Assembly (NCBI RefSeq): GCF_003012735.1
Contig: NZ_PXYI01000007.1
Span: 1 to 64,000, forward strand
Reading direction: 5' to 3'
From: Allosphingosinicella deserti
GTDB lineage: Bacteria > Pseudomonadota > Alphaproteobacteria > Sphingomonadales > Sphingomonadaceae
DNA: 64,000 nucleotides
Position 1 is the first letter of the stretch; the number at the start of each line of letters is the position of its first letter. The notes under the pieces were generated by a model, which saw only the letters and a program-made list of their open reading frames with translations, did no database searches and had not been told where the DNA came from. Shown here in pieces: positions 24,843-32,709 of the stretch. The position numbers and the translations under genes were made by a program.

Positions 24843-27803
24843 ATGGCCACGATCCAGCGTTCCGCCAATGTTTCCCGCAAGCTTGTCGAAGTGCAATCCG
24901 GACCTGAGTCGATGGCGGTTGCAACCCAGATCACCGGCGACTGGAGAGACAATATTCTGCTGGGCACCGCGGGTGACGACGTCATCGAGGCTCTGGGAGG
25001 TCAGGATCGTGTCGAGGGACGCGCCGGCAACGATGTCATCCGCGGGGGAGCGGGGCACGATCGCCTTTACGGCGAGGCCGGGGACGACATCCTCCTTGGC
25101 GGTGACGATGCCGACAGCCTCTATGGCGGGGAGGGCAATGATCGCCTGGAAGGCGGCGCTGGTGACGGCAACTGGCTGCAAGGCGGCCTTGGTGACGACG
25201 TCGTCATCGGCGGCGACGGTATCGACCTCGTGCTGATCGACGCAGGTTCGGACACCATCACCAGCGGCGGTGGCAAGGACCAGGTCGATTACGTGGGCAG
25301 CCTGTCGGGCGATCACCAGGTAATCGATACGGGCGCGGACGACGACCGCGTGCAGATCGACTCCCGCGGCGGGACGACCTTCCGTATCGCCACGGGAGCC
25401 GGCGACGATCTCGTCCGCATGGCTCACCTGAGTGGGCAGGCCGAAATCGACCTTGGTGCCGGAACGGACCTCCTCGAGATCAAGGCCGGCGGCATCACTC
25501 CAGGCGCCCTCATAACCTTCTTGAACTTCCAGCCTGGTGCCGACGGCGATCGCATCGACTGGATCGACTTCCTTGGCGAGGCGCTTGCGTCGTGGGACCG
25601 GTCTACCAACCCGTTCGCAGCCGGCTTCCTGCGGCTTCGCCAGGTGGGGCCGGATGCGGTGCTCGACATCGACACTGACGGTACGGGGAACACGCAGGCC
25701 TACCAGACCCTGTTCGTGTTCAAGGGGGCCAATGCCGCCGATTTCCAGTCGCCCAATCTCGGCGGCTTCAACGCGGACGGATCGGAGCATCCGGCCTATT
25801 CCAAGATCGGCACCGATGCCGACGAGATCCTCGCGGGCAGCGCGGGGGGCGACACGATCGACGGTGCCGGTGGCAACGACACGATCCGTGGCGCCGAAGG
25901 CAATGACCTGCTGCGCGGAGGCGCGGGCCAGGACACGATCGATGGCGAGATCGGCGACGACGTGGTCGAGGGCGGCGAGGGCAATGACAGCCTTCGCGGC
26001 GGCCGCGGCAACGACATCGTCAGAGGCCAAGGCGGTTATGATTTCCTGTATGCCGATGCCGGGGCCGACGAGCTGGATGGAGGCGCCGGCGCGGACTGGA
26101 TTCTGATCCAGGCCGCAGATACGCTCGTCAAGATCGCGCGTGGCGGCGCGGGCGAGGATCACATCAGCATCGAGGCAGGACGCGGCGGCGACTTCGTCAT
26201 CGACGGCGGCAGCGAGAATGACCGGATCAGTCTCAGCGGTCTCCGCGGCACCGCCGACGTAACCCTGGGGACCGGCGCGGACGTGCTGCTGCTCGATCCG
26301 ATTGCCCCGGAACTCCTCGCCGGCGACGGACAGATCATCGTTCGCGACTTCCAGGGGGAAGTCGGCGGCGACCGCCTGGAGTTCGCCAGCCTCCTCAAGG
26401 CCGCAGCGCCAACCTGGGACGGCACCAATCCGTTCGGATCCGGTTATGCGCGGCTCGTCCAGAGCGGCGCCGATGCCCTGCTGCAATTCGATACGAATGG
26501 CGGCGGCGACAGCTTCCGGACCCTCGTCACGTTCCAGGGCCGCAGCATTTCATCTTTCTCCAGCGCCAGTCTCGATGGATTCTCTCCGACGGGCGAGGTG
26601 CCGGCAGGTATCACCCTGGTCGGCACGGAAGCCGCCGACACGCTGCGGGGCGGCCTCGGCGGTGACCTGATCGAGGGCCTCGGCGGAAACGACATACTCG
26701 ACGGAGATGCCGGCAACGACCAGCTTTTCGGAGGCGTCGGCAACGACCAGATGACCGGCGGTACGGGCAACGACCAGATGACGGGCGGTTCCGGCAACGA
26801 CATCTACTTCGTCGACAGCCTGAACGACGTGGTCGTGGAGTTGAGCGGAGGCGGATTCGACGAAATTCGCACGGGCGTCGGCGCCGCGACGGACATGACC
26901 AAGATCTATGTCATGCCGAGCAATGTCGAGGTGTTCACGGGTAGCTCGACCACCGGCCAAGGCGTGCGCCTGAACGGGGGGGACAATTTTGCGCGCCTGG
27001 GCGCCGGGAACGATTTCGTCGACGCAGCGACGGGCGGCAACGACAATATCAATGGCGGCGGCGGAGACGACGTCATTCAACTCGGCAACGCCTTCACCCT
27101 ATTGGATGCGGTAAACGGCGGAGCCGGGCAGGACACGGTTTCGCTGTCGGGGCGCTACGAATTGCAGTTGGAGGGTGCCAACCTCGTCGGGATCGAGCGT
27201 CTCGTGCTCAACGGCTCGACGGACTCAGCGGCGCCTAATGCTTACAATCTCATGATGAGCGACGGGAACCTCGGTACTGGGGCGAAGATGGTGGTGTCGG
27301 CAGAGACGCTGTCGGCGCGCGAGAAGCTGACTTTCCACGCGCTCAACGAGAGCAGTGGCAGTTACGATATTCGGGGCGGCCTGGCCGGGGATTCCATTTC
27401 CGGCGGCGGCGGCGCGGATCTGATCTGGGGCAATCTCGGTGCCGACAGAATTCAGGGCGGATTTGGCAGAGACGTCTTCCTGTATCGCGCGACGAACGAG
27501 TCGAAGGTCGAGTCGCGCGACATCATCTTGGCGTTTGAATCGGGTGATCTGATCGACTTGACGGTGATCGACGCTGATCAGGACACGGCGAACGGCGACA
27601 CCGATTTCCTCTTCATCGGCAGCGAGGCCTTCAGTGGCGTCGCCGGCGAGCTCCGTGCCACAGTTTGGAGCGTCGACAATTCCTCCATCGTCGTGGAGGC
27701 GGACACCAGTGGCGACGGCCTGGCCGACATGTCCATTCTCGTGGTGGTGTGGCAGAGCGGTACTCAACCGCATTTGTTGGGTGCGTACGATTTCCTTCTA
27801 TGA
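24843..27803 (+). CDS. RTX calcium-binding protein with type I secretion C-terminus
   Basis: This 986-residue protein is built from blocks of glycine-aspartate nonapeptides (for example GGAGHDRLYGEAGDD, GGEGNDRLEGGAGD). These bind calcium outside the cell after export by a type I secretion system. Three RTX blocks (about residues 45-150, 330-460 and 590-660) are each followed by a beta-rich module. Two of these modules contain the secretion-domain-like pattern GDRIDWIDFLGEAL...DAVLDIDTDG and GDRLEFASLLKAAA...DALLQFDTNG. The last 110 residues (GGFGRDVFLYRATNESK to the terminal YDFLL) look like the export signal and resemble the protease at 48770. No catalytic domain is visible, so an adhesin or surface-layer role is possible. 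I chose ATG 24843, preceded by AAGAAAGGG, over ATG 24822. Confidence 0.88.
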   Translation: MATIQRSANVSRKLVEVQSGPESMAVATQITGDWRDNILLGTAGDDVIEALGGQDRVEGRAGNDVIRGGAGHDRLYGEAGDDILLGGDDADSLYGGEGNDRLEGGAGDGNWLQGGLGDDVVIGGDGIDLVLIDAGSDTITSGGGKDQVDYVGSLSGDHQVIDTGADDDRVQIDSRGGTTFRIATGAGDDLVRMAHLSGQAEIDLGAGTDLLEIKAGGITPGALITFLNFQPGADGDRIDWIDFLGEALASWDRSTNPFAAGFLRLRQVGPDAVLDIDTDGTGNTQAYQTLFVFKGANAADFQSPNLGGFNADGSEHPAYSKIGTDADEILAGSAGGDTIDGAGGNDTIRGAEGNDLLRGGAGQDTIDGEIGDDVVEGGEGNDSLRGGRGNDIVRGQGGYDFLYADAGADELDGGAGADWILIQAADTLVKIARGGAGEDHISIEAGRGGDFVIDGGSENDRISLSGLRGTADVTLGTGADVLLLDPIAPELLAGDGQIIVRDFQGEVGGDRLEFASLLKAAAPTWDGTNPFGSGYARLVQSGADALLQFDTNGGGDSFRTLVTFQGRSISSFSSASLDGFSPTGEVPAGITLVGTEAADTLRGGLGGDLIEGLGGNDILDGDAGNDQLFGGVGNDQMTGGTGNDQMTGGSGNDIYFVDSLNDVVVELSGGGFDEIRTGVGAATDMTKIYVMPSNVEVFTGSSTTGQGVRLNGGDNFARLGAGNDFVDAATGGNDNINGGGGDDVIQLGNAFTLLDAVNGGAGQDTVSLSGRYELQLEGANLVGIERLVLNGSTDSAAPNAYNLMMSDGNLGTGAKMVVSAETLSAREKLTFHALNESSGSYDIRGGLAGDSISGGGGADLIWGNLGADRIQGGFGRDVFLYRATNESKVESRDIILAFESGDLIDLTVIDADQDTANGDTDFLFIGSEAFSGVAGELRATVWSVDNSSIVVEADTSGDGLADMSILVVVWQSGTQPHLLGAYDFLL

Positions 27804-28033
27804 TCAGCGGATCGCGGTGGTGCTCCACTGGATCATCGCGCCGGGGCTTTGCTGCAATGATCCAAGGAGGATGCGGACGAATCCTCCGACTGCAGGAGCT
27901 CCGCCCATGATTGAGCGGGGTATACGGAGCGTCCCCGGGACGCGGGTCTCGTGACGACTCCGACAGGCGATCGAGCTTTCGGATGCACCTGAGGTCCCGA
28001 CGTCCCGCACCGCTCACAATGGCCGCTGCACAA
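27804..28033. other. Intergenic region, no clear gene
   Basis: No gene is visible between the RTX stop and R19. AGGAGGA sequences occur, but no frame of plausible quality follows. Confidence 0.4.
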
Positions 28034-28170
28034 AGGCCGCGAAGGGTCATAAGCGCGTCGTAGCGCCCGCTCCGGCGCATGCCCGCAGCCCTGGTCAGGC
28101 TGCTGCGCGGATCCGGACGTTCCCAGGCACTCGCCGAGGGAACGACATGGCAGGGCGGACGCCGGACGTT
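28034..28170 (+). repeat. R19: dispersed 145-bp repeat
   Basis: It contains AGGCCGCGAAGGGTCATAAG, GGCGCATGCCCGCAGCC, GGTCAGGCTGCTGCGCGG and middle ATCCGGACGTTCCC. The hairpin is CGTTCCC (28118-28124) with GGGAACG (28138-28144). It ends 36 bp before a plus-strand gene. Confidence 0.85.
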
Positions 28171-28205
28171 GACACGCACCCGACCAGCAGGGCATCGGAT
28201 CTCGA

Positions 28206-28706
28206 ATGCCTGCCCATTTGCTCGTGGCGGCGCTGGCACTGTCCACAGCCGCCAAGCCAGCGCCTGCCGCCGCTCTGCCCGACGGTTGGGAGACCTATAC
28301 CAATGTGCGCTACGGCTTCGCCATCTGCTACCCGGCGAACCTGCTCGGGGCGCAGGGCGAAGCAGACAACGGCGATGGGCAAATCTTCAAGGCAGGAGAT
28401 GGGGCCGAGCTACGCGCATTCGGCACCAACAACATCTTGAATCGAAGTCTCGCCGCCGAGGCCGTGCAGCAAGTTCGATCCCACATCGGGCGCTACGGGA
28501 AGATCACGTACCGAATCTCAAGGCCCGGGTGGACGGTCGTCTCCGGCACCGATGGCGAGTCACAGCTCTTCTACGCCAAGACGTTTGCACGAGAGGGTCA
28601 GTTCATTACCTTTAAGCTGACCTATCCGAAGACCGCGGCGCAACGCTACCGATCTGTCGTCGAGCGCCTTTCGCGCTGTTTTCGGCTCACCGAAGGGCGT
28701 CCGTAG
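28206..28706 (+). CDS. Secreted hypothetical protein, 166 aa
   Basis: A signal peptide (MPAHLLVAALALSTAAKPAPA) is followed by WETYTNVRYGFAICYPANLL. This opening is typical of small periplasmic proteins whose domain begins with a Y.N.RYGF.i.YP strand. It is otherwise unassigned. Two cysteines (AICYP, SRCFR) may form a disulfide. The start is the first ATG after R19. Confidence 0.7.
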   Translation: MPAHLLVAALALSTAAKPAPAAALPDGWETYTNVRYGFAICYPANLLGAQGEADNGDGQIFKAGDGAELRAFGTNNILNRSLAAEAVQQVRSHIGRYGKITYRISRPGWTVVSGTDGESQLFYAKTFAREGQFITFKLTYPKTAAQRYRSVVERLSRCFRLTEGRP

Positions 28707-28754
28707 CAGCCTATTGGCGGATCGCCCGCAAGGCGTCGCATTGCGGTGTCGTCG

Positions 28755-28980
28755 TCAGGTCGATCCCGTGCCGTCCAAACGTCGCCCTCGCCCGCGCAAT
28801 GCAAGCATCCGGCGAGCACCGCGGCCTGATTGGTCAGGCGGCGAGAGCGGGTGCGGTGGGCGCCAGTTCCAGGGCAGCAGGTCGCCGAGGCGATAGCCGG
28901 GGTGGCCTGCGATGTGGGCGAGGACGTCGGCGGGTAGTTCGATTGAGCTGACATCGGTTCGTTGCCGATGCAGAAGTCAC
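28755..28980 (-). pseudogene. IS66-family transposase C-terminal remnant
   Basis: Reading the minus strand from about 28980 gives ELPADVLAHIAGHPGYRLGD, then LLPWNWRPPHPLSPPD and a stop at 28755. The HPGYRLGDLLPWNW pattern is the conserved C-terminal end of IS66-type TnpC proteins. No start, catalytic core or inverted repeat remains, so this is a dead fragment. Confidence 0.65.
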
Positions 28981-29127
28981 CGCACCGCTTGGCAGGACGG
29001 GACGATCATCGCAAAACGATTTTGAGCCTCGGCAACTCCATCTCGGGTCGGCACCAGCGGTTCGTGTTCGCCGATAGGCTTCAACGTGATCCAGGCGGAG
29101 GATATGCCTCTCTCCACCAAAGCTGCT

Positions 29128-29385
29128 TTACCGTCTCAGCACGCATCCCGGATGGTTTCCAGTTAGCACCGGCACGGCCCACCCGATCGGCCCCGCGACG
29201 ACCTCCAAGCAGCGAAAACCGTTCACGCGAAGGGCTTCCGCGGCGCGCTCGACCGCTGCCAGACCATGCACGTTCAGAGTCGCACTGCCGGGATCGAAGA
29301 AGACTGCATAGGGATAGATCGCCTCGGCCGCTCCGGATTGCAGGACCGCGACGCAAGCGGCCAGAGCCAGTACTCGACGGGTCAT
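29128..29385 (-). CDS. Short secreted OmpA-like fragment, 85 aa
   Basis: A signal peptide (MTRRVLALAACVAVLQSGAA) is followed by YPYAVFFDPGSATLNVHGLA, matching the opening of the OmpA-like protein at 12288 (FFDPGSTHINDDGKAML). The frame then ends after about 40 more residues without the peptidoglycan-binding part. It is either a truncated gene or a frameshifted copy. The two proteins are divergent enough not to be a recent duplication. Confidence 0.5.
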   Translation of the reverse strand: MTRRVLALAACVAVLQSGAAEAIYPYAVFFDPGSATLNVHGLAAVERAAEALRVNGFRCLEVVAGPIGWAVPVLTGNHPGCVLRR

Positions 29386-29439
29386 ACTCCTATTTGCAGT
29401 GCATCAGAGGAGGATGCAAATAGCCGGAGAAGCATCGCC

Positions 29440-29582
29440 CGCTAAGCGCGCCGCTGGATCGACGTTCGAGTCTGGCGCACGCCGGCAACGAACTCGGGCT
29501 GCTGCGCGGGAGCGGACATCCGCGAAAGCACCCGGCGGCCGCCGGGTCAACGACCGAGGAGCAGGGAAGGGCGGCCTTCAAT
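29440..29582 (+). repeat. R20: dispersed repeat, short left end
   Basis: It contains TCTGGCGCACGCCGGCAACG, GGCTGCTGCGCGGGAGCGG and middle GCGGACATCCGCG. The hairpin is a perfect 18-bp palindrome, ACCCGGCGGCCGCCGGGT at 29530-29547. Confidence 0.82.
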
Positions 29583-29762
29583 CAGCGCGGCGAGGGCAAC
29601 AAGCTTCAGTTCGGCGTCGCCGAAGAGTCTCCGCCCGCAGCGGACGATGGTGCCGGGGGCGAAGGCCCACTCAGTTTTCACGTCGGATTGGACGCAGCAA
29701 TGCGAGAAACCGACTATGCCCGCCGTCGGTAAACAACTCCCGCCTGACCGCGTGGCAATCAT
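29547..29762 (-). CDS. Possible small protein, 71 aa
   Basis: The frame encodes a plausible core (VKTEWAFAPGTIVRCGRRLF, then GDAELKLVALAALIEG) with no signal. The C-terminal residues come from the R20 right end. The start is uncertain. It could be a genuine small module gene or a chance frame. Confidence 0.35.
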   Translation of the reverse strand: MIATRSGGSCLPTAGIVGFSHCCVQSDVKTEWAFAPGTIVRCGRRLFGDAELKLVALAALIEGRPSLLLGR

Positions 29763-29910
29763 CGGGCCAGCGCCGCGAAATGCAACCGTTGCACGCCCCT
29801 AGCGCCGTTCGCCGCCCTCCGATGCAACTGCCTGCAGCGACTTGCCCGACCTAGTGACGCTCCATCACGCCGGCCGCGATGCCGGACGAACCGGATAGAG
29901 GAGTCGCTCA

Positions 29911-30192
29911 ATGTCGAAGACCATGATCATCGGGGCGGCCTTCTCCGCCATCGTCATCGCCACGCCCGCACTCGCGCAGGATCAAGGCGGCCCCGCGCAT
30001 GGCCAGTCGGCCGGTTCAGGCGGCGGCAGCAGCTCCGGCGGCGGGAGGACCGGTGGGGGGGACGCCACCGCAGAGACCTCGCAGCGCGAAAGCCGGAGCA
30101 GCCGTGTCGTGGAGCCCCGCCGGACCCCCAAGCGCTCGCAGCGAGCCCAATGCGTCAACAATCTGAAGCAGATCGGCCTGGGGAACCACTGA
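29911..30192 (+). CDS. Secreted glycine/serine-rich small protein with pilin-like tail motif
   Basis: This 93-residue protein has a signal peptide (MSKTMIIGAAFSAIVIATPA, cleavage near ALAQ) and a glycine/serine low-complexity middle. A basic stretch then ends in AQCVNNLKQIGLGNH. That last segment closely resembles the QC.NNLKQIGLA.HNY motif of DUF1559 pilin-like proteins, where it follows the N-terminal methylation helix; here it is at the very C-terminus. A GGATAGAGGAG-like sequence precedes the ATG at 29911. Function unknown. Confidence 0.6.
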   Translation: MSKTMIIGAAFSAIVIATPALAQDQGGPAHGQSAGSGGGSSSGGGRTGGGDATAETSQRESRSSRVVEPRRTPKRSQRAQCVNNLKQIGLGNH

Positions 30193-30384
30193 ACAGCGTG
30201 CCCGGGAGCGGCTCTCTTCTCAAGAGAGGGGGGAGCCGCCAGTACCGAAAGGAGCCCCTCCGCTTTGCCCATTTCGAATTGCTGATGGAAGGTGGTGAGC
30301 GGCGCTGGATGCGCTGTCCGACGTGCTTACGCCCAACGCTTTAGCGCACCTGGGTCCTGATCGTGCAATGGGTTCAGGCAGCGA

Positions 30385-30543
30385 GGCTATGGAATGGGTC
30401 GCGAGCCGGACAACGGTCTCCATCGGGCGCATGCCCTGCGATGGAGTCAGGCTACCGCGCGAGATCCGGCATTCTCGGTGACCGTCTCCATCTGGTGCGG
30501 GCCGATGCCGAACCTCCGGCTGAGAACAAGCCGCACGAAATCA
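30385..30543 (+). repeat. R21: dispersed repeat
   Basis: It contains TGGAATGGGTCGCGAGCC, CGGGCGCATGCCCTGCGATG, GAGTCAGGCTACCGCGCGAG, middle ATCCGGCATTCTCGG and a decayed right end GAACAAGCCGCACGAAATCA. The final TCA (30541-30543) is the stop codon of the next minus-strand gene. Confidence 0.7.
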
Positions 30544-31041
30544 GATCTTCGGAGTGTCGGCGAAGCGGTATCTTGGCAGTGCCGGGCTTCCGTCGTTGAC
30601 GACATATCGCAGATCCTCTGCGAGCCGCGCTTCCGCTTTCGGCCAGTCCTTGATGCTTATCGGCAGTCGTGCAATCTGTTTCATGTCGGGATTATACAGA
30701 TCCACGTGTGCGAGAGGGAAGACGGCAACGATCACGATTGTGTGTCCAAAACCTGCCAGCTCCGACAATGGATATCTTTTGTTCTTGAAGAGGCGGTGTG
30801 AGATGATGGCATCGCCCTCGATGCTCCAATATACGTGTTGGATAGCAATCCCGGCTACCATGAAACCAATCAAGAACAGGCCGATCAAGGCTCCGGACAG
30901 AAGTTCCGGCGGTGTCTGGGCTTCTGGATGCGTCGCGATGGCATACATCATCGCAATCAATGCAAATGCTGCACCTAAGCAGACGAACCACCCCAGCGCT
31001 CGTTTCGGAAGCGAGGCCCTGAATTCGATCCTGGTGTCCAT
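30541..31041 (-). CDS. Two-TM membrane protein, 166 aa
   Basis: Two transmembrane segments near the N-terminus (GWFVCLGAAFALIAMMYAIA and GALIGLFLIGFMVAGIAIQH) precede a cytoplasmic PH-like or DUF-type domain (SIEGDAIISHRLFKNKRYPL). I chose the ATG at 31041. The frame stays open upstream through R22 into the next gene, so the fused product cannot be excluded. Its stop lies in the right end of R21. No named family is recognised. Confidence 0.7.
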   Translation of the reverse strand: MDTRIEFRASLPKRALGWFVCLGAAFALIAMMYAIATHPEAQTPPELLSGALIGLFLIGFMVAGIAIQHVYWSIEGDAIISHRLFKNKRYPLSELAGFGHTIVIVAVFPLAHVDLYNPDMKQIARLPISIKDWPKAEARLAEDLRYVVNDGSPALPRYRFADTPKI

Positions 31042-31079
31042 GCAAGCCGTTCCTTTTGACTGAATCGTGATGCTGGCCG

Positions 31080-31177
31080 CCGTGCCGTTTAGTGCAGGCT
31101 GCGGCCCGGACCCACATTCGCGGGAGCGCCCGGCGATCGCCGGGCAACGACAGGGGAGGGCAGGAAGCCGACATTGT
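31080..31177 (+). repeat. R22: right two-thirds of the dispersed repeat
   Basis: From GCAGGCTGCGGCCCGGACCC to GGAGGGCAGGAAGCCGACATT. The hairpin is a perfect 18-bp palindrome, GCCCGGCGATCGCCGGGC at 31128-31145. The AATGTC left end is missing. Confidence 0.82.
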
Positions 31178-31446
31178 TCAGTCGTCAACCAATGCCGTTC
31201 TCGCCCGGTGAGTGGGCTTATGTCTCCTCGTCCGATGGCGTGCAGCATGAAGTAACTGCGCACTGCTGCAGGAACCGTCACAAGCCCCACCAAGATCGTC
31301 GTGGCGTAGGGTCGCTCGAACGGATCACCGAACATCAAGAGAGCGAACCAAGCGAACATACAGGCAAAGCCTAGCCATTGCAGGCGTCGTGCCCAAGGTG
31401 GCATCCATTTCGGTTCGACAGACTTCACCACCCTGAAATGCCGCAC
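31177..31446 (-). CDS. Two-TM membrane protein lacking its own stop codon
   Basis: The product starts MRHFRVVKSVEPKWMPPWAR and has two hydrophobic segments (LGFACMFAWFALLMFG, ATTILVGLVTVPAAVRSYFM). At the R22 right end the frame does not meet a stop. It runs on through the repeat (44 codons) into the downstream gene, giving one 301-codon frame from 31446 to 30541. In other modules the stop lies at this boundary, so this gene has either lost its stop or encodes a fusion. Confidence 0.55.
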
Positions 31447-31452
31447 CGAACG

Positions 31453-31606
31453 AACCTCGGCAATGGGGGGAACCGCAGGACGTTGTCGATCTGGTTCGAT
31501 CTGGCGCGGAGCGCTGCCGAGGTCAGGCTGCCGCCGGGGAGCCGACGTTCGCGCCCCCCGCCTCGGTCACCAGCACGAACAGCTGAATCGGTTGGAAGGT
31601 GACGCT
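31453..31606 (+). repeat. R23: dispersed 145-bp repeat
   Basis: Left part CTCGGCAATGGGGGGAACC, then TCGATCTGGCGCGGAGCG, GAGGTCAGGCTGCCGCC, middle GAGCCGACGTTCGCG, right end GGTTGGAAGGTGACGCTA. The CTA at 31605-31607 is the stop codon of the next minus-strand gene. Confidence 0.85.
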
Positions 31607-32272
31607 AGGTGAATGAACAATCATAGTAATCGCCCCACAAGTGACGACAGCTTACCAAGTCTCCCTCGAAAAGGTCCCTGATCCGATCGGGCGTCAAGAT
31701 CCGGCCGGTCCTCGGATCGAAGCCGCGGGCAAGCATGACTTCGCCGGTGGGATCGTAGATTATCCCCGACCAATTATCGAGAATGCCCGCGGGATCGAAC
31801 GCAATGCGGACCGGGGGCCGACGTCCACCCTGTAGGTGACATCCCGATCTCTTCCGAACCGGACAAGCTTCCCTTCTGATCGAGCCTTCTCGATGATGGC
31901 CTCGTAATGTGCTTGCTTGACCAGCAGCCGCGACAAAATCCCTCCGAAGCTGCCTGCGGCAAGGAGAGGCGATGCCAGCGCCGATGTGCAGATAAGAAGG
32001 AGCGGAGCCGCGCTGACGACGGCCGCCTTCTTCCAAGGCGTTTGCTTCCAAGGCGTTTGCTTCCAAGGCGTTTGCATGATTCTGGCCAGCTTTATGCCCC
32101 TGGCGAACGAAAAGCCGGCGTAGACGAGCAAAAGCAGGGTCGCTGCCGGCAGGACGAGGAGAGACAGGATGAAATCCAACTCGTCCGACCAAGATGAAGC
32201 GAATCCAAAGATCAGCGGAATGACTCCGAGCAGCGCAAAGCGTATTGTCGTTCCGATGAAGTAATCCGCCAT
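31605..32272 (-). pseudogene. Membrane protein gene with a frameshift at a G-run
   Basis: Two overlapping frames together make one sensible protein of about 222 residues. There are two N-terminal TM segments, a linker with three identical QTPWK units, a third hydrophobic segment (SAAPLLLICTSALASPLLAA) and a C-terminal domain (AFDPAGILDNWSGIIYDPTG, then FEGDLVSCRHLWGDYYDC). The frame switches at the five-G run 31813-31817; one more G would restore it. It may be a real disruption or a homopolymer error. The stop overlaps R23 and the ATG at 32272 is 25 bp from R24. Confidence 0.7.
32032..32078. repeat. 15-bp tandem repeat, three copies
   Basis: CCAAGGCGTTTGCTT is repeated three times without mismatch inside the frameshifted membrane-protein gene, encoding QTPWK three times. 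Exact repeats of this length suggest recent slippage. Confidence 0.85.
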
Positions 32273-32296
32273 GGGACCATTCAGCACATACTGGCG

Positions 32297-32432
32297 GATT
32301 TCCGCAATGGGTCGTTGCCGCGAGGAGCACCCCTCGCGATGGCGGGGCGCGATTGTCCGTCTCTCCGGCGCAAGCGGACGCCGCGCTCGTCCACCATTTC
32401 CAGCGGAACAGCTGAATCAGGTGCTTGGCTGC
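32297..32432 (+). repeat. R24: dispersed repeat
   Basis: Left end ATTTCCGCAATGGGTCGTTG, then GATGGCGGGGCGCGATTGTC, CTCCGGCGCAAGCGGACGCC and right part GCGGAACAGCTGAATCAGGT. The final GACATT motif is not recognisable. Confidence 0.75.
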
Positions 32433-32454
32433 TCTTCAGTCAAATTCGGGAAGA

Positions 32455-32709
32455 TCAAAATCCGGCGTTCTCGATGAACATCCCGATCAAACCCACGAGA
32501 ACCGCAAAGCCGATCACGAAAGCGACGGCCCCAGCAAGTGTTACAGGCGCATCGCTCAGCACCTTTAGCGCCACCAGGAGAGGCAGCACGCGGAGCGCGA
32601 TAAGGAAATATTCCTTGCCACGTCCTGGGCTGAAGCCGTTTGACGGGCTCCCACTAAGCCGCCTCAATTCCCTGCGTCGCCGCCGCCCATGTCGCCTCTC
32701 GTCCGCCAT
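32455..32709 (-). CDS. Small two-TM membrane protein, 84 aa
   Basis: A strongly basic N-terminus (DERRHGRRRRRELRRL) precedes two hydrophobic helices (EYFLIALRVLPLLVALKVLS and LAGAVAFVIGFAVLVGLIGM). The positive-inside rule puts the N-terminus in the cytoplasm. No family is recognised. Its stop is about 23 bp from R24. Confidence 0.65.
   Translation of the reverse strand: MADERRHGRRRRRELRRLSGSPSNGFSPGRGKEYFLIALRVLPLLVALKVLSDAPVTLAGAVAFVIGFAVLVGLIGMFIENAGF

Noticed and set aside
24756-26486. A 576-codon minus-strand open frame opposite the RTX gene
   Set aside because: It mirrors the glycine-aspartate repeats of the plus strand and has no independent start signal or domain.
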